This document shows positions 23,603-29,672 of a DNA stretch of 29,672 nucleotides, in pieces. The notes under the pieces are model-generated. The model saw only the letters and a program-made list of their open reading frames with translations, had not been told where the DNA came from and ran no database searches. The position numbers were made by a program, and so were the translations under genes. This DNA comes from DALYDK01 sp964477125 (GTDB lineage: Bacteria > Patescibacteriota > Saccharimonadia > Saccharimonadales > CAIOMD01): NCBI GenBank assembly GCA_964477125.1, contig CAYZCZ010000008.1, positions 1 through 29,672 on the forward strand. The letters run 5' to 3'. How positions within the stretch are numbered: the first letter of the stretch is position 1; each line of letters starts with the position of its first letter.

Positions 23603-25084
23603 ATGAATAAAGACAAATTTAGTACTAAAGAAGCAATCAATCAATCAATAGTAGGTTTTAATAATGGGCGTTCGCCAAATACAGGGATGCAAGTAGTAAG
23701 GTTTTGCGATGTAACATTGCGTGACGGGCAACAACAACTAACCAATGAGGTGACTACTGGCCAGCGAATTGAGGTATTTGATGCCATTGTAGATACCGGT
23801 GTAGATAGAATAGAAATAGGACATTTAGGCAATAAAACATCAGACCAGGTGTTAGCCAAAGAGCTTGTTGGCCATATCGCTAGAAAAGAAAGGGAAGATT
23901 CACGTTATGAAAATGTAAAAATTCAAGTGTTATTTGGTAGCCAGGCAGATCTAATTACTGAAGGTGCTGGGGTATTGAAACAAGCGTATATGGAAAATTA
24001 TGGAGATAATTGGCAGCAAATTATGAACGATAAAGTGGTAGTCCATGTTTATGACAGGCTAGACACGGCGCTTACATCAGCTAGCAGTGAACCATATGAT
24101 CAAGAAGAGTCAGCATATAGGGTATTTATGGCTTCCCAAAAAGCGTTAGAAGCAGGTTTTACGAATTTTTCTGTATCCGGCGAGGCTACCACAGCGGTCA
24201 TTCCCGAGCAAGCTATAGAGTATTATCGTTTTATAACAGCAAATTTATTAAATAGTGGGGCACAGTCGGTTAATATAAATCTAGCGAATACCTATGGTTT
24301 TTCGGCTGGATATTTATGGAATACGGCTACACTAGATATTTTTAACAGAGCTGTTAAGTACGGATTCAATGACCAAGTTACTACCAGTATTCATACTCAT
24401 AATGATGTGAATAGCGCGACAGAATTTTCATTATCGGCAATTACTGCAGGTTTTGATAGGGTGGAAGGTACCCATATAGGTATGGGTGAGCGGTCGGGTA
24501 ATGTTGCATCAGTTGACGTGATGGCTAGGTTAATAGAGAAGTCTAGAGATACTGAAATATTAACAAATACCCAAGAATCGCCAATAGCTAAGCTATTAGC
24601 TAATTTCGTGACTAGCCAAGTGGTGATGGTCGACCAATCTATAGTAGATAACATAGCTAATTGGTATAAATCTGGTGAAAAAATCGCTGAAATTTTTGGG
24701 GAACATGCCGATTATAGATGGAAACGTACATCGCTTGGAAGCCCTTATGCTCATGATAATGGTTCTGGTCCTCATGACCAGATTATGGCAGCCAGCGTAA
24801 CAAGTCCGGTGGAACATAGGGCTGATTCTAGTTACGAATGGAACTTAATGGTTAATAACATTATGGGTCGACCCGACACAGAAGACATGGCAATAGGTGA
24901 GCCAAAGGCGGTAGATAGGGTAACTGTCGGTAATTATGCTGGTGGTGGCAAAACCAAGGCCATAAAAGAAGGTACTCTTATTAGGGCTAAAGATGGTGAA
25001 ATAGAGCAAGCTCGCATGGAATTTACTAAGCAAAAAATGGCAATTATATCTAAGCTATTGGGTGGTGTAACCATATATAGCTAA
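23603..25084 (+). CDS. 2-isopropylmalate synthase / HMGL-like DRE-TIM enzyme
   Basis: This 493-residue protein has the DRE-TIM metallolyase barrel of isopropylmalate, homocitrate and citramalate synthases. The signature FCDVTLRDGQQ is at 34-43, with Arg40 and Asp41 of the active site. Metal-binding His264 and His266 lie in SIHTHND, and GMGERSGN (293-300) matches the GxGERxGN loop of the LeuA group. Such enzymes condense acetyl-CoA with a 2-oxoacid. The C-terminal part (about 380-493) does not show the clear LeuA regulatory domain, so leucine feedback cannot be assumed. None of leuB, leuC or leuD is nearby, so substrate and pathway are open. Confidence 0.8.
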   Translation: MNKDKFSTKEAINQSIVGFNNGRSPNTGMQVVRFCDVTLRDGQQQLTNEVTTGQRIEVFDAIVDTGVDRIEIGHLGNKTSDQVLAKELVGHIARKEREDSRYENVKIQVLFGSQADLITEGAGVLKQAYMENYGDNWQQIMNDKVVVHVYDRLDTALTSASSEPYDQEESAYRVFMASQKALEAGFTNFSVSGEATTAVIPEQAIEYYRFITANLLNSGAQSVNINLANTYGFSAGYLWNTATLDIFNRAVKYGFNDQVTTSIHTHNDVNSATEFSLSAITAGFDRVEGTHIGMGERSGNVASVDVMARLIEKSRDTEILTNTQESPIAKLLANFVTSQVVMVDQSIVDNIANWYKSGEKIAEIFGEHADYRWKRTSLGSPYAHDNGSGPHDQIMAASVTSPVEHRADSSYEWNLMVNNIMGRPDTEDMAIGEPKAVDRVTVGNYAGGGKTKAIKEGTLIRAKDGEIEQARMEFTKQKMAIISKLLGGVTIYS

Positions 25085-25152
25085 TTAATATACATATTAA
25101 TAGACTTTCTAGCTGAAGCTGTAATATCATTTAATAGTAAATATTTGCATAG

Positions 25153-25228
25153 GCCACTTTAGCTCAGTTGGTAGAGCGACACATTCGTAACGTGTAGGTC
25201 AGCAGTTCGATTCTGCTAAGTGGCTCCA
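25153..25228 (+). tRNA. tRNA-Thr (anticodon CGU)
   Basis: The acceptor stem is GCCACTT / AAGTGGC, the D-arm is GCTCAGTTGGTAGAGC, the anticodon loop is TTCGTAA, the T-arm is AGCAG-TTCGATT-CTGCT, and discriminator T is followed by an encoded CCA. The top pair of the anticodon stem is an A-C mismatch, otherwise the fold is regular. Confidence 0.92.
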
Positions 25229-25320
25229 TTATTTATCTAATTTTATAGAAGACAGGATATAATTAATGGGACGATATTTATAATAAGTGTGGTGGACCTG
25301 TCTACCAAATCTTTGCATAT

Positions 25321-25395
25321 GCGGGTATCGTATAACGGCTATTATGTATCCTTCCCAAGGATGAAACGAGGGTTCGACTCCCTCTACCCGCACCA
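25321..25395 (+). tRNA. tRNA-Gly (anticodon CCC)
   Basis: The acceptor stem GCGGGTA / TACCCGC is perfect, the anticodon stem ATCC / GGAT closes the loop TTCCCAA, the T-arm is AGGG-TTCGACT-CCCT, and discriminator A is followed by an encoded CCA (25393-25395). It lies 92 bases after tRNA-Thr; I see nothing assignable between them. Confidence 0.92.
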
Positions 25396-25448
25396 AAACA
25401 TTCAACATGCTTTAGGTTTTTAACGTAATTTCGAGTAAAATATAGGGT

Positions 25449-25799
25449 ATGCAACTTAAGAAGTATCTTCAAGATCGCCCCATATTTTTCTTAAATATAT
25501 TAATATTTTTTCTAGCCTTATTTAGTACACTTTCAACTTTGCTTCGAGTAGACAATAGTCGAGCAGCCGCCATTATTAGATATCAGGTATGGCAGGGCCA
25601 GCGTGGAGGTATACAGGGAAGCCCTATAGAGTTATATGGTTTTGCAATTTTTTCAGCCATTATGCTATTTGGTGGATTATTTTTTGCTTTCAAACTGTAC
25701 AATTTAAACCGTAATTATAGCCTGATTGTTCTGTCTTTAACACTGGTGGCACTAGTTTTTAACATTGTTATTAGTGGAGCAATACTAAACTTACAATAA
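25449..25799 (+). CDS. Small membrane protein, three helices, unknown function
   Basis: This is a 116-residue protein with three hydrophobic segments (about 12-32, 62-82, 90-113). The loop between the first two is basic and glycine-rich (RYQVWQGQRGGIQG). I do not recognise a family. The gene ends 25 bases before a membrane glycosyltransferase and probably shares its transcript, so it may be a partner or accessory subunit of that enzyme. The -10-like TAAAAT (25436-25441) ends seven bases before the ATG and no ribosome-binding site is present, implying a leaderless mRNA. Confidence 0.75.
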   Translation: MQLKKYLQDRPIFFLNILIFFLALFSTLSTLLRVDNSRAAAIIRYQVWQGQRGGIQGSPIELYGFAIFSAIMLFGGLFFAFKLYNLNRNYSLIVLSLTLVALVFNIVISGAILNLQ

Positions 25800-25824
25800 A
25801 CCTTATTCGGGGAATAAATTAAAT

Positions 25825-27438
25825 ATGAAATCCATAGAAATACCCTTAGTCTCTGAGCGCGGAAAACTGTATCGTTTTTTTGAAACCGTCCCAGGTATTT
25901 TAAGTTGGACAGTACTTATAACACCGGTGGTGTTGAGCGTTATTAATCCGTTACTTGCCGCATATTTCATACTTGCTTACTTATTAATATGGTTTATTAA
26001 GGCATTAGTACTAAATGTTAGGATGGTCCAAGGCTATAGCAAGTTGAATCAACACATGTCTTATGATTGGCAAAATATGCTTAACCAGTTAGACAAACCC
26101 GATACAGCATTTGATCAATACGAAGAAGGTATTTCACCACCTTGGCACAGGCACCATTTAATACGGCAAAAAAGTAGGCCAACTAACGAAGTTATATCTG
26201 TTAAAGATCTTTATCAAGTGGTAATTGTTGCGGTTTATAATGAAACTGAAGAAATTGTTGGACCAACCATTGAAAGTCTTACTAAAGTCGCATTTGATCC
26301 TAAAAAGTTAATTATTGTTATTGCCTACGAAGAAAGAGGTGGCCCAGCAGTTGGAAAGATGGTCGCCAATTTAGAGAAGAAGTATTCTAAATATTTTTAT
26401 AGTCTAAATGGAGTAATGCACCCGAAAGACATACCCAATGAAGTAATTGGGAAGGGTGGAAATATAACTTATGCTGGGCGCTGGATTGAAACATATCTTA
26501 AAAAAGAGAAAATACAGCCCAAAAATGCCATTGTAACCACTTTGGATTCAGATAATCGACCTCATCCACAGTATTTTGCTGCCTTAACCTATGCCTATAT
26601 AGCATGCCCCGACCCAATTCATGCATCATTTCAACCAATTTCTATTTTTACCAACAATATTTGGGATGTTCCGGCACCGATGAGGGTAATTGCAACGGGA
26701 AACTCATTTTGGAATATTGTGTTAGCTTTGCGACCCCATATGCTTCGTAATTTTGCATCGCATTCACAAAGCATGCAAACAGTTATAGATACCGATTTCT
26801 GGAGTGTTCGTACCATTGTTGAAGACGGTCATCAGTATTGGCGAACTTATTTTAGGTATGACGGCAATCATGATGTTCACCCTATATTGGTGCCAATTTA
26901 TCAGGATGCAGTCTTATCACATAACTACGGCTCTACTCTAAAAGCACAATTTATTCAGGTTAGGCGTTGGGCTTGGGGGGCAAGTGATGTTGCCTATGTT
27001 TTATACACGGGATGGGTAAAGAAAAATCATATTAATAGGCTTGATTTATTCTTTAAAACATCAAGGTTAATAGAGGGTCATTTGTCTTGGGCGACTGCGC
27101 CATTACTGCTATTACTAGGAGCATTTATTCCACTTTATACTTCGCCAAATGCTAGCACAAGTTATGTTGCTAATCAGTTACCAATTGTTGCCAGCAATAT
27201 ACAAAGAGTTGCAATGATTGGCTTATTCGTAAGCATTTATTTTAGCATTAGACTATTACCACCAAAACCACCTCGCTATAAAAATAGGCATCGACTATAT
27301 ATGTTACTGCAATGGGTTTATTTACCATTGACAACCATCATTTATAGTAGTTTTGCGGCACTTTATTCTCAAACAAGATTAATGTTCGGTAGGTATTTGG
27401 GCAAGTTTGACGTTACAACTAAAGTCGTAAAAAAATAA
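25825..27438 (+). CDS. Membrane family 2 glycosyltransferase (processive type)
   Basis: This 537-residue inner-membrane enzyme transfers sugars from nucleotide donors. Two helices (about 25-65) precede a cytoplasmic GT-A domain (about 128-385), and two or more helices close the C-terminus (about 410-510). The domain starts with QVVIVAVYNET. It carries the DSD metal-binding motif (241-243), the ED pair with the probable catalytic Asp334 (VEDGHQYWR), and QVRRW (378-382). This D, DxD, ED, QxxRW set is shared with cellulose, hyaluronan and similar synthases, so a polysaccharide or long-chain product is plausible. The actual sugar cannot be told. A GGGGA ribosome-binding site supports the start. 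It follows the small membrane protein in one unit. Confidence 0.85.
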   Translation: MKSIEIPLVSERGKLYRFFETVPGILSWTVLITPVVLSVINPLLAAYFILAYLLIWFIKALVLNVRMVQGYSKLNQHMSYDWQNMLNQLDKPDTAFDQYEEGISPPWHRHHLIRQKSRPTNEVISVKDLYQVVIVAVYNETEEIVGPTIESLTKVAFDPKKLIIVIAYEERGGPAVGKMVANLEKKYSKYFYSLNGVMHPKDIPNEVIGKGGNITYAGRWIETYLKKEKIQPKNAIVTTLDSDNRPHPQYFAALTYAYIACPDPIHASFQPISIFTNNIWDVPAPMRVIATGNSFWNIVLALRPHMLRNFASHSQSMQTVIDTDFWSVRTIVEDGHQYWRTYFRYDGNHDVHPILVPIYQDAVLSHNYGSTLKAQFIQVRRWAWGASDVAYVLYTGWVKKNHINRLDLFFKTSRLIEGHLSWATAPLLLLLGAFIPLYTSPNASTSYVANQLPIVASNIQRVAMIGLFVSIYFSIRLLPPKPPRYKNRHRLYMLLQWVYLPLTTIIYSSFAALYSQTRLMFGRYLGKFDVTTKVVKK

Positions 27439-27456
27439 TTACACCATTGAAACTAG

Positions 27457-27906
27457 TTAACTATTAAGTGTTTTTCGTATATCTTTGGCCATGCCAAGGT
27501 TTTTCTGATAAGACTGATATTTAATTGCACTAGAAGCATCAAAGCTTTTTAACGTTTTAGCAACAATTAAGGCAATGCCAGAACTGTTAATTAATGGTTT
27601 TATAGGTTTTCTAGTACTTAATATTTTAGATATAATCGTATTGGTAATTGCTGTTGCTAGGGGTTGGGCGCTTTTTTTATGGTCCAATGATCTGTAAACA
27701 GATATGAATATCTTTTCTTTATAGAATGGTTCGATAGCACCAATCTTCTTTTTTACAGATAAGGTACCACTATAATCAATTTCTTCGTTAGTAGTAAATA
27801 TAGCACTACAGCTTAGGCAAACCCTACGTCGCCAAACGGTGTTTAGGCGCACTTTGTGTCTAGAATTCTTAATATTTGTGTCTGAATTACAATATATACA
27901 TACCAT
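27457..27906 (-). CDS. nrdR: Transcriptional repressor NrdR
   Basis: NrdR is a zinc- and ATP/dATP-binding repressor of ribonucleotide reductase genes. Its N-terminal zinc ribbon has Cys3, Cys6, Cys30 and Cys33 in two CxxC pairs, closely matching the family spacing. The RRRVCLSC and FTTNEEID pattern follows. An ATP-cone domain covers about 46-136, beginning VKKKIGAIEPFYKEKI. The 149-residue length is normal. The second domain is more divergent than usual, and the family DSR is NSR here. No reductase gene is in the window. The gene is convergent with the glycosyltransferase. A dyad resembling the NrdR box overlaps its start codon, which suggests autoregulation. Confidence 0.88.
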   Translation of the reverse strand: MVCIYCNSDTNIKNSRHKVRLNTVWRRRVCLSCSAIFTTNEEIDYSGTLSVKKKIGAIEPFYKEKIFISVYRSLDHKKSAQPLATAITNTIISKILSTRKPIKPLINSSGIALIVAKTLKSFDASSAIKYQSYQKNLGMAKDIRKTLNS

Positions 27907-27921
27907 GACTATATATTGTCA
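27906..27921. promoter_or_regulatory. NrdR-box-like operator at the nrdR start
   Basis: TGACTATATATTGTCA is a 16-base imperfect dyad whose core CTATATATTGT fits the known NrdR box pattern CWATATATWGT. It overlaps the first base of the nrdR start codon and the likely -10 region on the minus strand. Only one clear box is seen, whereas functional boxes usually come in pairs. Confidence 0.5.
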
Positions 27922-28012
27922 TAACGCTATTAAAATTACCAGTGGAAAAGTATGGGGAAACGTGGGGAAAAGCCTTATTCTTATCTGTAAAAACATTCAA
28001 AATGCTATAAAT

Positions 28013-28047
28013 AAAAAAAGAGCGGTATGGGTTCACCATATCGCTCT
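28013..28047 (-). terminator. Terminator of the 40-residue gene
   Basis: A 12-bp stem (28019-28030 with 28036-28047, one G-T pair) encloses a five-base loop. On the minus strand it is followed by a run of seven T. It lies 19 bases after the stop of the small gene. Confidence 0.85.
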
Positions 28048-28066
28048 AGTTTTCGAACTGATCTAG

Positions 28067-28189
28067 TTAGTTTGCTTGTTGCTTGGTTGCAACACGTCGA
28101 TCACGACGTACTCTGTTGACAAACTTCTTTGATGAGTGCAGTTCTTCGTAGAATAGCGTGAAGCTTTCTAGCGTGGAAATTTTACTCAA
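28067..28189 (-). CDS. 40-residue basic protein, unknown
   Basis: A complete small gene is visible on the minus strand: consensus promoter, GAGG about nine bases before a TTG start, 40 codons, TAA, then a strong terminator. The protein begins SKISTLESFTLFYEEL and turns highly basic after residue 20 (KKFVNRVRRDRR), ending TKQQAN. Such a composition fits a ribosome- or RNA-associated protein. It loosely recalls the basic half of small ribosomal proteins such as bS21, but I cannot identify it. The promoter strength suggests abundant expression. The non-ATG start and small size make it easy to miss. The alternative, a small RNA with a chance frame, is less likely given the ribosome-binding site. 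Confidence 0.65.
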   Translation of the reverse strand: MSKISTLESFTLFYEELHSSKKFVNRVRRDRRVATKQQAN

Positions 28190-28214
28190 AAAAAACGCCT
28201 CGTTTAACCTGTCT

Positions 28215-28244
28215 ATTATAGCAAACTGACCCCTATTTTGTCAA
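28215..28244 (-). promoter_or_regulatory. Consensus promoter of the 40-residue gene
   Basis: On the minus strand a perfect TTGACA (28239-28244) and a perfect TATAAT (28215-28220) are 18 bases apart. No other promoter in the window matches both boxes fully. The predicted transcript starts about 19 bases before the TTG codon. Confidence 0.88.
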
Positions 28245-28466
28245 TAGTGCGAGCACTGTTAAGCTATATTGCTTAATTCTCAGGAAATATTCAGAAATAG
28301 TAGCTATATTTTAAGTACTAGTTCGAACACTAGTACAAGTTTTTGGGGCTTTATGTGGGAAACTGGAGGAGTAAAAATCTTGGAAAATCTGCGATATTCC
28401 AAGATAACCCAAATGAAGCGAGTTTGATAAAGGTTTATTCCTCTACGAGTAGAACCTTTATCAAAC

Positions 28467-28503
28467 AAAAAACGCTAAGGTTCAGCAACTGAAATACCTT
28501 AGC
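28467..28503 (-). terminator. Terminator after tRNA-Val
   Basis: On the minus strand GCTAAGGT / ACCTTAGC form an 8-bp stem with an inner TCAG-CAA-CTGA-type stem, followed by a run of six T (28467-28472). Confidence 0.8.
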
Positions 28504-28538
28504 AGTAGTACTTTAAAGCCGTTTTAAAGCAGTTTAGT

Positions 28539-28615
28539 TGGTGGGCCCTAGAGGATTTGAACCTCTGACCTCTTCCACGTCAAGGAAGCGCTCTAGCCAA
28601 CTGAGCTAAGAGCCC
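28539..28615 (-). tRNA. tRNA-Val (anticodon GAC)
   Basis: The acceptor stem is GGGCTCT / AGGGCCC, the D-arm is GCTCAGTTGGCTAGAGC, the anticodon stem is CTTCC / GGAAG with loop TTGACGT, the T-arm is AGAGG-TTCAAAT-CCTCT, and discriminator A is followed by an encoded CCA. Its minus-strand promoter is TTGCCT (28665-28670), 18 bases, TATAAT (28641-28646). Confidence 0.94.
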
Positions 28616-28670
28616 ACATATAAATGCTTTAACACCCAGAATTATAAAACACTCAAGGTGTGAAAGGCAA

Positions 28671-28693
28671 GTATCCACAGGAAGTGTGGATAA
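28671..28693. promoter_or_regulatory. Inverted pair of DnaA-box-like sites
   Basis: GTATCCACA (28671-28679) and TGTGGATAA (28685-28693) face each other across five bases. The second is a perfect reverse complement of the DnaA box TTATCCACA; the first differs from the box at one position. The pair could also fold as a hairpin. Confidence 0.45.
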
Positions 28694-28744
28694 GCCAGTA
28701 TTAAAAGACTAGTATTAAAAGGCTAGCTTTACTATACTACTTAG

Positions 28745-28947
28745 TACAGGTGAAGTTTTACCAGGTGTGTTGAACGAAAAACTATCGTTTATGGTGGGCA
28801 CACACTAAATATTCCACCCGATATTGTCTTAAGGCTGTTATACACAGCAAACTGCGAGATAAGACAATAAATAAGGTAATATTTGGATCCTGCCAATAGT
28901 CAATTTCGTAAAATATGCGTAAGTTTAGCGACTTACGCATATTTTTT
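28745..28947 (+). ncRNA. Candidate structured non-coding RNA of about 200 nt
   Basis: A TATACT -10 box (28733-28738) precedes about 170 bases with no good reading frame but many complementary segments. ATTGTCTTA / TAAGACAAT (9 bp) lies inside CTAAATATT / AATATTTGG (9 bp), with a CTGT-ACAG tip hairpin. There are also TGTGT...ACACA with AACGA / TCGTT inside, and a CCAGG / CCTG closing pairing. A GGTGGG / CCACCC pairing would compete with these or form a pseudoknot. A perfect terminator follows. The length fits 6S RNA, but I see no SRP, RNase P or tmRNA signature, and the family is not established. It might instead be an attenuated leader of thrS. Confidence 0.5.
28913..28947 (+). terminator. 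Terminator upstream of thrS
   Basis: A 12-bp perfect stem ATATGCGTAAGT / ACTTACGCATAT with a TTAGCG loop is followed by TTTTT. It ends the candidate ncRNA. The separate thrS promoter downstream argues against a simple thrS attenuator. Confidence 0.9.
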
Positions 28948-29018
28948 GTGTTTAGACTATGTATTACTAATAAAATGTGTTTTTGTTGCTATTGATGTCA
29001 TTTGCTTATTACTTTTAG

Positions 29019-29024
29019 TACAAT
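29019..29024 (+). promoter_or_regulatory. -10 box of the thrS promoter
   Basis: TACAAT lies 23 bases before the GTG start, with a weak TGTCAT-like -35 17 bases upstream. GAGGAG (29034-29039) is the ribosome-binding site, eight bases before the GTG. Confidence 0.55.
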
Positions 29025-29047
29025 AGAGTCAAAGAGGAGTATAAGAA

Positions 29048-29672
29048 GTGTCAAAAAATAGTGAAACTGTAGACTTAGGAGCAATGCGACATAGTTTGGC
29101 TCATATTATGGCTGATGCTGTTCAGCGATTGTGGCCAGATGCAAAATTTGGCGTTGGTCCGGTGGTGGATAATGGTTTTTATTATGATATAGATTTGGGC
29201 GACACCACAATATCAGAAGCAGATTTTAAAAAGATAGAAACAGAGATGAAGTCTATTATTAAGGCTAACAGTGTTTTTGAACTTTCAGAAAAGCCTATAG
29301 ATGTTGCATTAGATTGGGCAAATACTAATAACCAACCATATAAATTAGAACTTTTAAATGATCTTAAAAGAGCAGGTACTACAGCCGCTAAAGATATAGA
29401 TGTTACAGAACTTGGTTTACCAAGCCAAGAATCTAAGGTAGATACAGTGTCTTTTTATACTAACGATACTTTTACAGATTTATGCCGGGGCCCTCATGTG
29501 CAGAGCACCGGTAAAGTAGGTGCTTTTAAAATTATGCGTGTAGCCGGGGCTTATTGGCGTGGTAAAAACACTAACCCACAAATGCAACGCCTTTATGGAG
29601 TAGCTTTTGAATCAAAGCAAGAGCTAAACGATTATTTACAAATGCTACAAGAAGCCAAAAAACGCGATCACC
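29048..29672 (+). CDS. thrS: Threonyl-tRNA synthetase, N-terminal part, lacking the TGS domain
   Basis: ThrRS charges tRNA-Thr and edits mischarged Ser-tRNA. The gene starts at GTG 29048 (GAGGAG eight bases before; TAA in frame two codons upstream) and runs off the window after 208 codons. The protein opens directly in the editing domain, RHSLAHIMADAV (His15, His19 of the HxxxH motif), with the CRGPH pair Cys146/His150 later. The editing site is therefore complete. The usual N-terminal TGS-like domain of about 60 residues is absent, and the upstream stop shows this is not a misplaced start. The catalytic and anticodon-binding domains should lie beyond the window. Confidence 0.93.
   Translation, partial: MSKNSETVDLGAMRHSLAHIMADAVQRLWPDAKFGVGPVVDNGFYYDIDLGDTTISEADFKKIETEMKSIIKANSVFELSEKPIDVALDWANTNNQPYKLELLNDLKRAGTTAAKDIDVTELGLPSQESKVDTVSFYTNDTFTDLCRGPHVQSTGKVGAFKIMRVAGAYWRGKNTNPQMQRLYGVAFESKQELNDYLQMLQEAKKRDH

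Larger units (their letters stand above)
28190..28538. other. Gene-free stretch with several dyads
   Basis: After the promoter of the small gene (28215-28244), no coding frame is convincing. The stretch has a palindromic hairpin GTACTAGT-TCGAAC-ACTAGTAC (28315-28336) and a minus-strand terminator-like hairpin TCTTGGAA / TTCCAAGA with a T-run (28373-28404). It also has a 14-bp perfect stem GTTTGATAAAGGTT / AACCTTTATCAAAC (28422-28466) and the tRNA-Val terminator. The 28373-28466 part could be a small RNA read from the tRNA-Val promoter. Confidence 0.5.

Noticed and set aside
25229..25320. A possible third tRNA or fragment between tRNA-Thr and tRNA-Gly
   Set aside because: A TGGTGGAC/GTCTACCA pairing is present but the loop is too short, and no D-arm, anticodon arm or acceptor pairing fits.
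27839..28066. A 75-codon plus-strand frame between nrdR and the small gene
   Set aside because: It overlaps the nrdR N-terminus and promoter on the other strand and ends inside a terminator region; no ribosome-binding site.
28913..29047. A T-box or other attenuator controlling thrS
   Set aside because: No T-box GGTGGNACCGCG-type antiterminator is seen, and thrS has its own -10 and ribosome-binding site after the terminator.
1..29672. CRISPR array or prophage
   Set aside because: No regularly spaced direct repeats, cas genes, or phage structural or packaging genes are seen; the only short direct repeats are tRNA 3' copies.

Overview
The window is about 29.7 kb of AT-rich bacterial chromosome. 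It most likely comes from a Candidate Phyla Radiation (Patescibacteria) organism close to Candidatus Saccharibacteria (TM7). This rests on gene content and protein style, not on a 16S gene, which is absent here. The genes are short and tightly packed. They include a compact Gram-positive-type type IV pilus locus, UppP, Ndk, Kup, an MmpL-like transporter, NrdR and small proteins that look lineage-specific. TGA is used as a stop (for example at 9477-9479), so the TGA=Gly code of Gracilibacteria/Absconditabacteria does not apply.

Layout. Bases 1-140 hold the end of an unknown gene. Bases 173-7035 are one tight operon, pilM-pilN-pilO-small membrane protein-pilB-pilT-pilC, with overlapping or nearly touching genes. 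The major pilin (7152-7628) and the prepilin peptidase pilD (7722-8576) follow as separate units, divided by a strong terminator. A second pilin operon (8742-11599) encodes four prepilin-like proteins. Together these provide the cytoplasmic and inner-membrane platform (PilM/N/O/C), extension and retraction motors (PilB/PilT), the processing enzyme (PilD) and the fibre and tip subunits. A small secreted two-cysteine protein (11738-12232, minus) and a Xer-type tyrosine recombinase (12462-13370, minus) close this half.

The middle holds uppP, ndk, a tRNA-Arg locus, a PH-domain protein overlapping a membrane-anchored parvulin foldase, and a tRNA-Asp locus. Next come a strongly expressed hypothetical gene, kup, a YdcF-like protein and an MmpL/RND transporter. 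The right part holds an orphan 2-isopropylmalate-synthase-like enzyme, tRNA-Thr and tRNA-Gly, a small membrane protein with a membrane GT2 glycosyltransferase, and nrdR. It ends with a 40-residue basic protein not annotated by length-based calling, tRNA-Val, a candidate structured ncRNA and the start of thrS.

The most unusual material lies around tRNA-Arg and tRNA-Asp. Both loci carry exact copies of the tRNA 3' end, and tRNA-Arg also has a broken 5' half. Between them lie 130-200 bp blocks dense in palindromes. Two blocks (15204-15335 and 17693-17845) share the same order of parts although their sequences differ: terminator, small palindrome, CGAACC/GGTTCG palindrome, nested hairpin, tRNA 3' end. 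The other two carry the same palindrome core, TGCCACTGGCA, next to the place where a tRNA fragment is broken. This looks like a family of small tRNA-targeting elements or their scars. Other points of interest are several promoters whose -10 box sits only 6-9 bases before the start codon (leaderless mRNAs), an NrdR-box-like dyad on the nrdR start, and a PilB lacking the usual zinc-binding cysteines.
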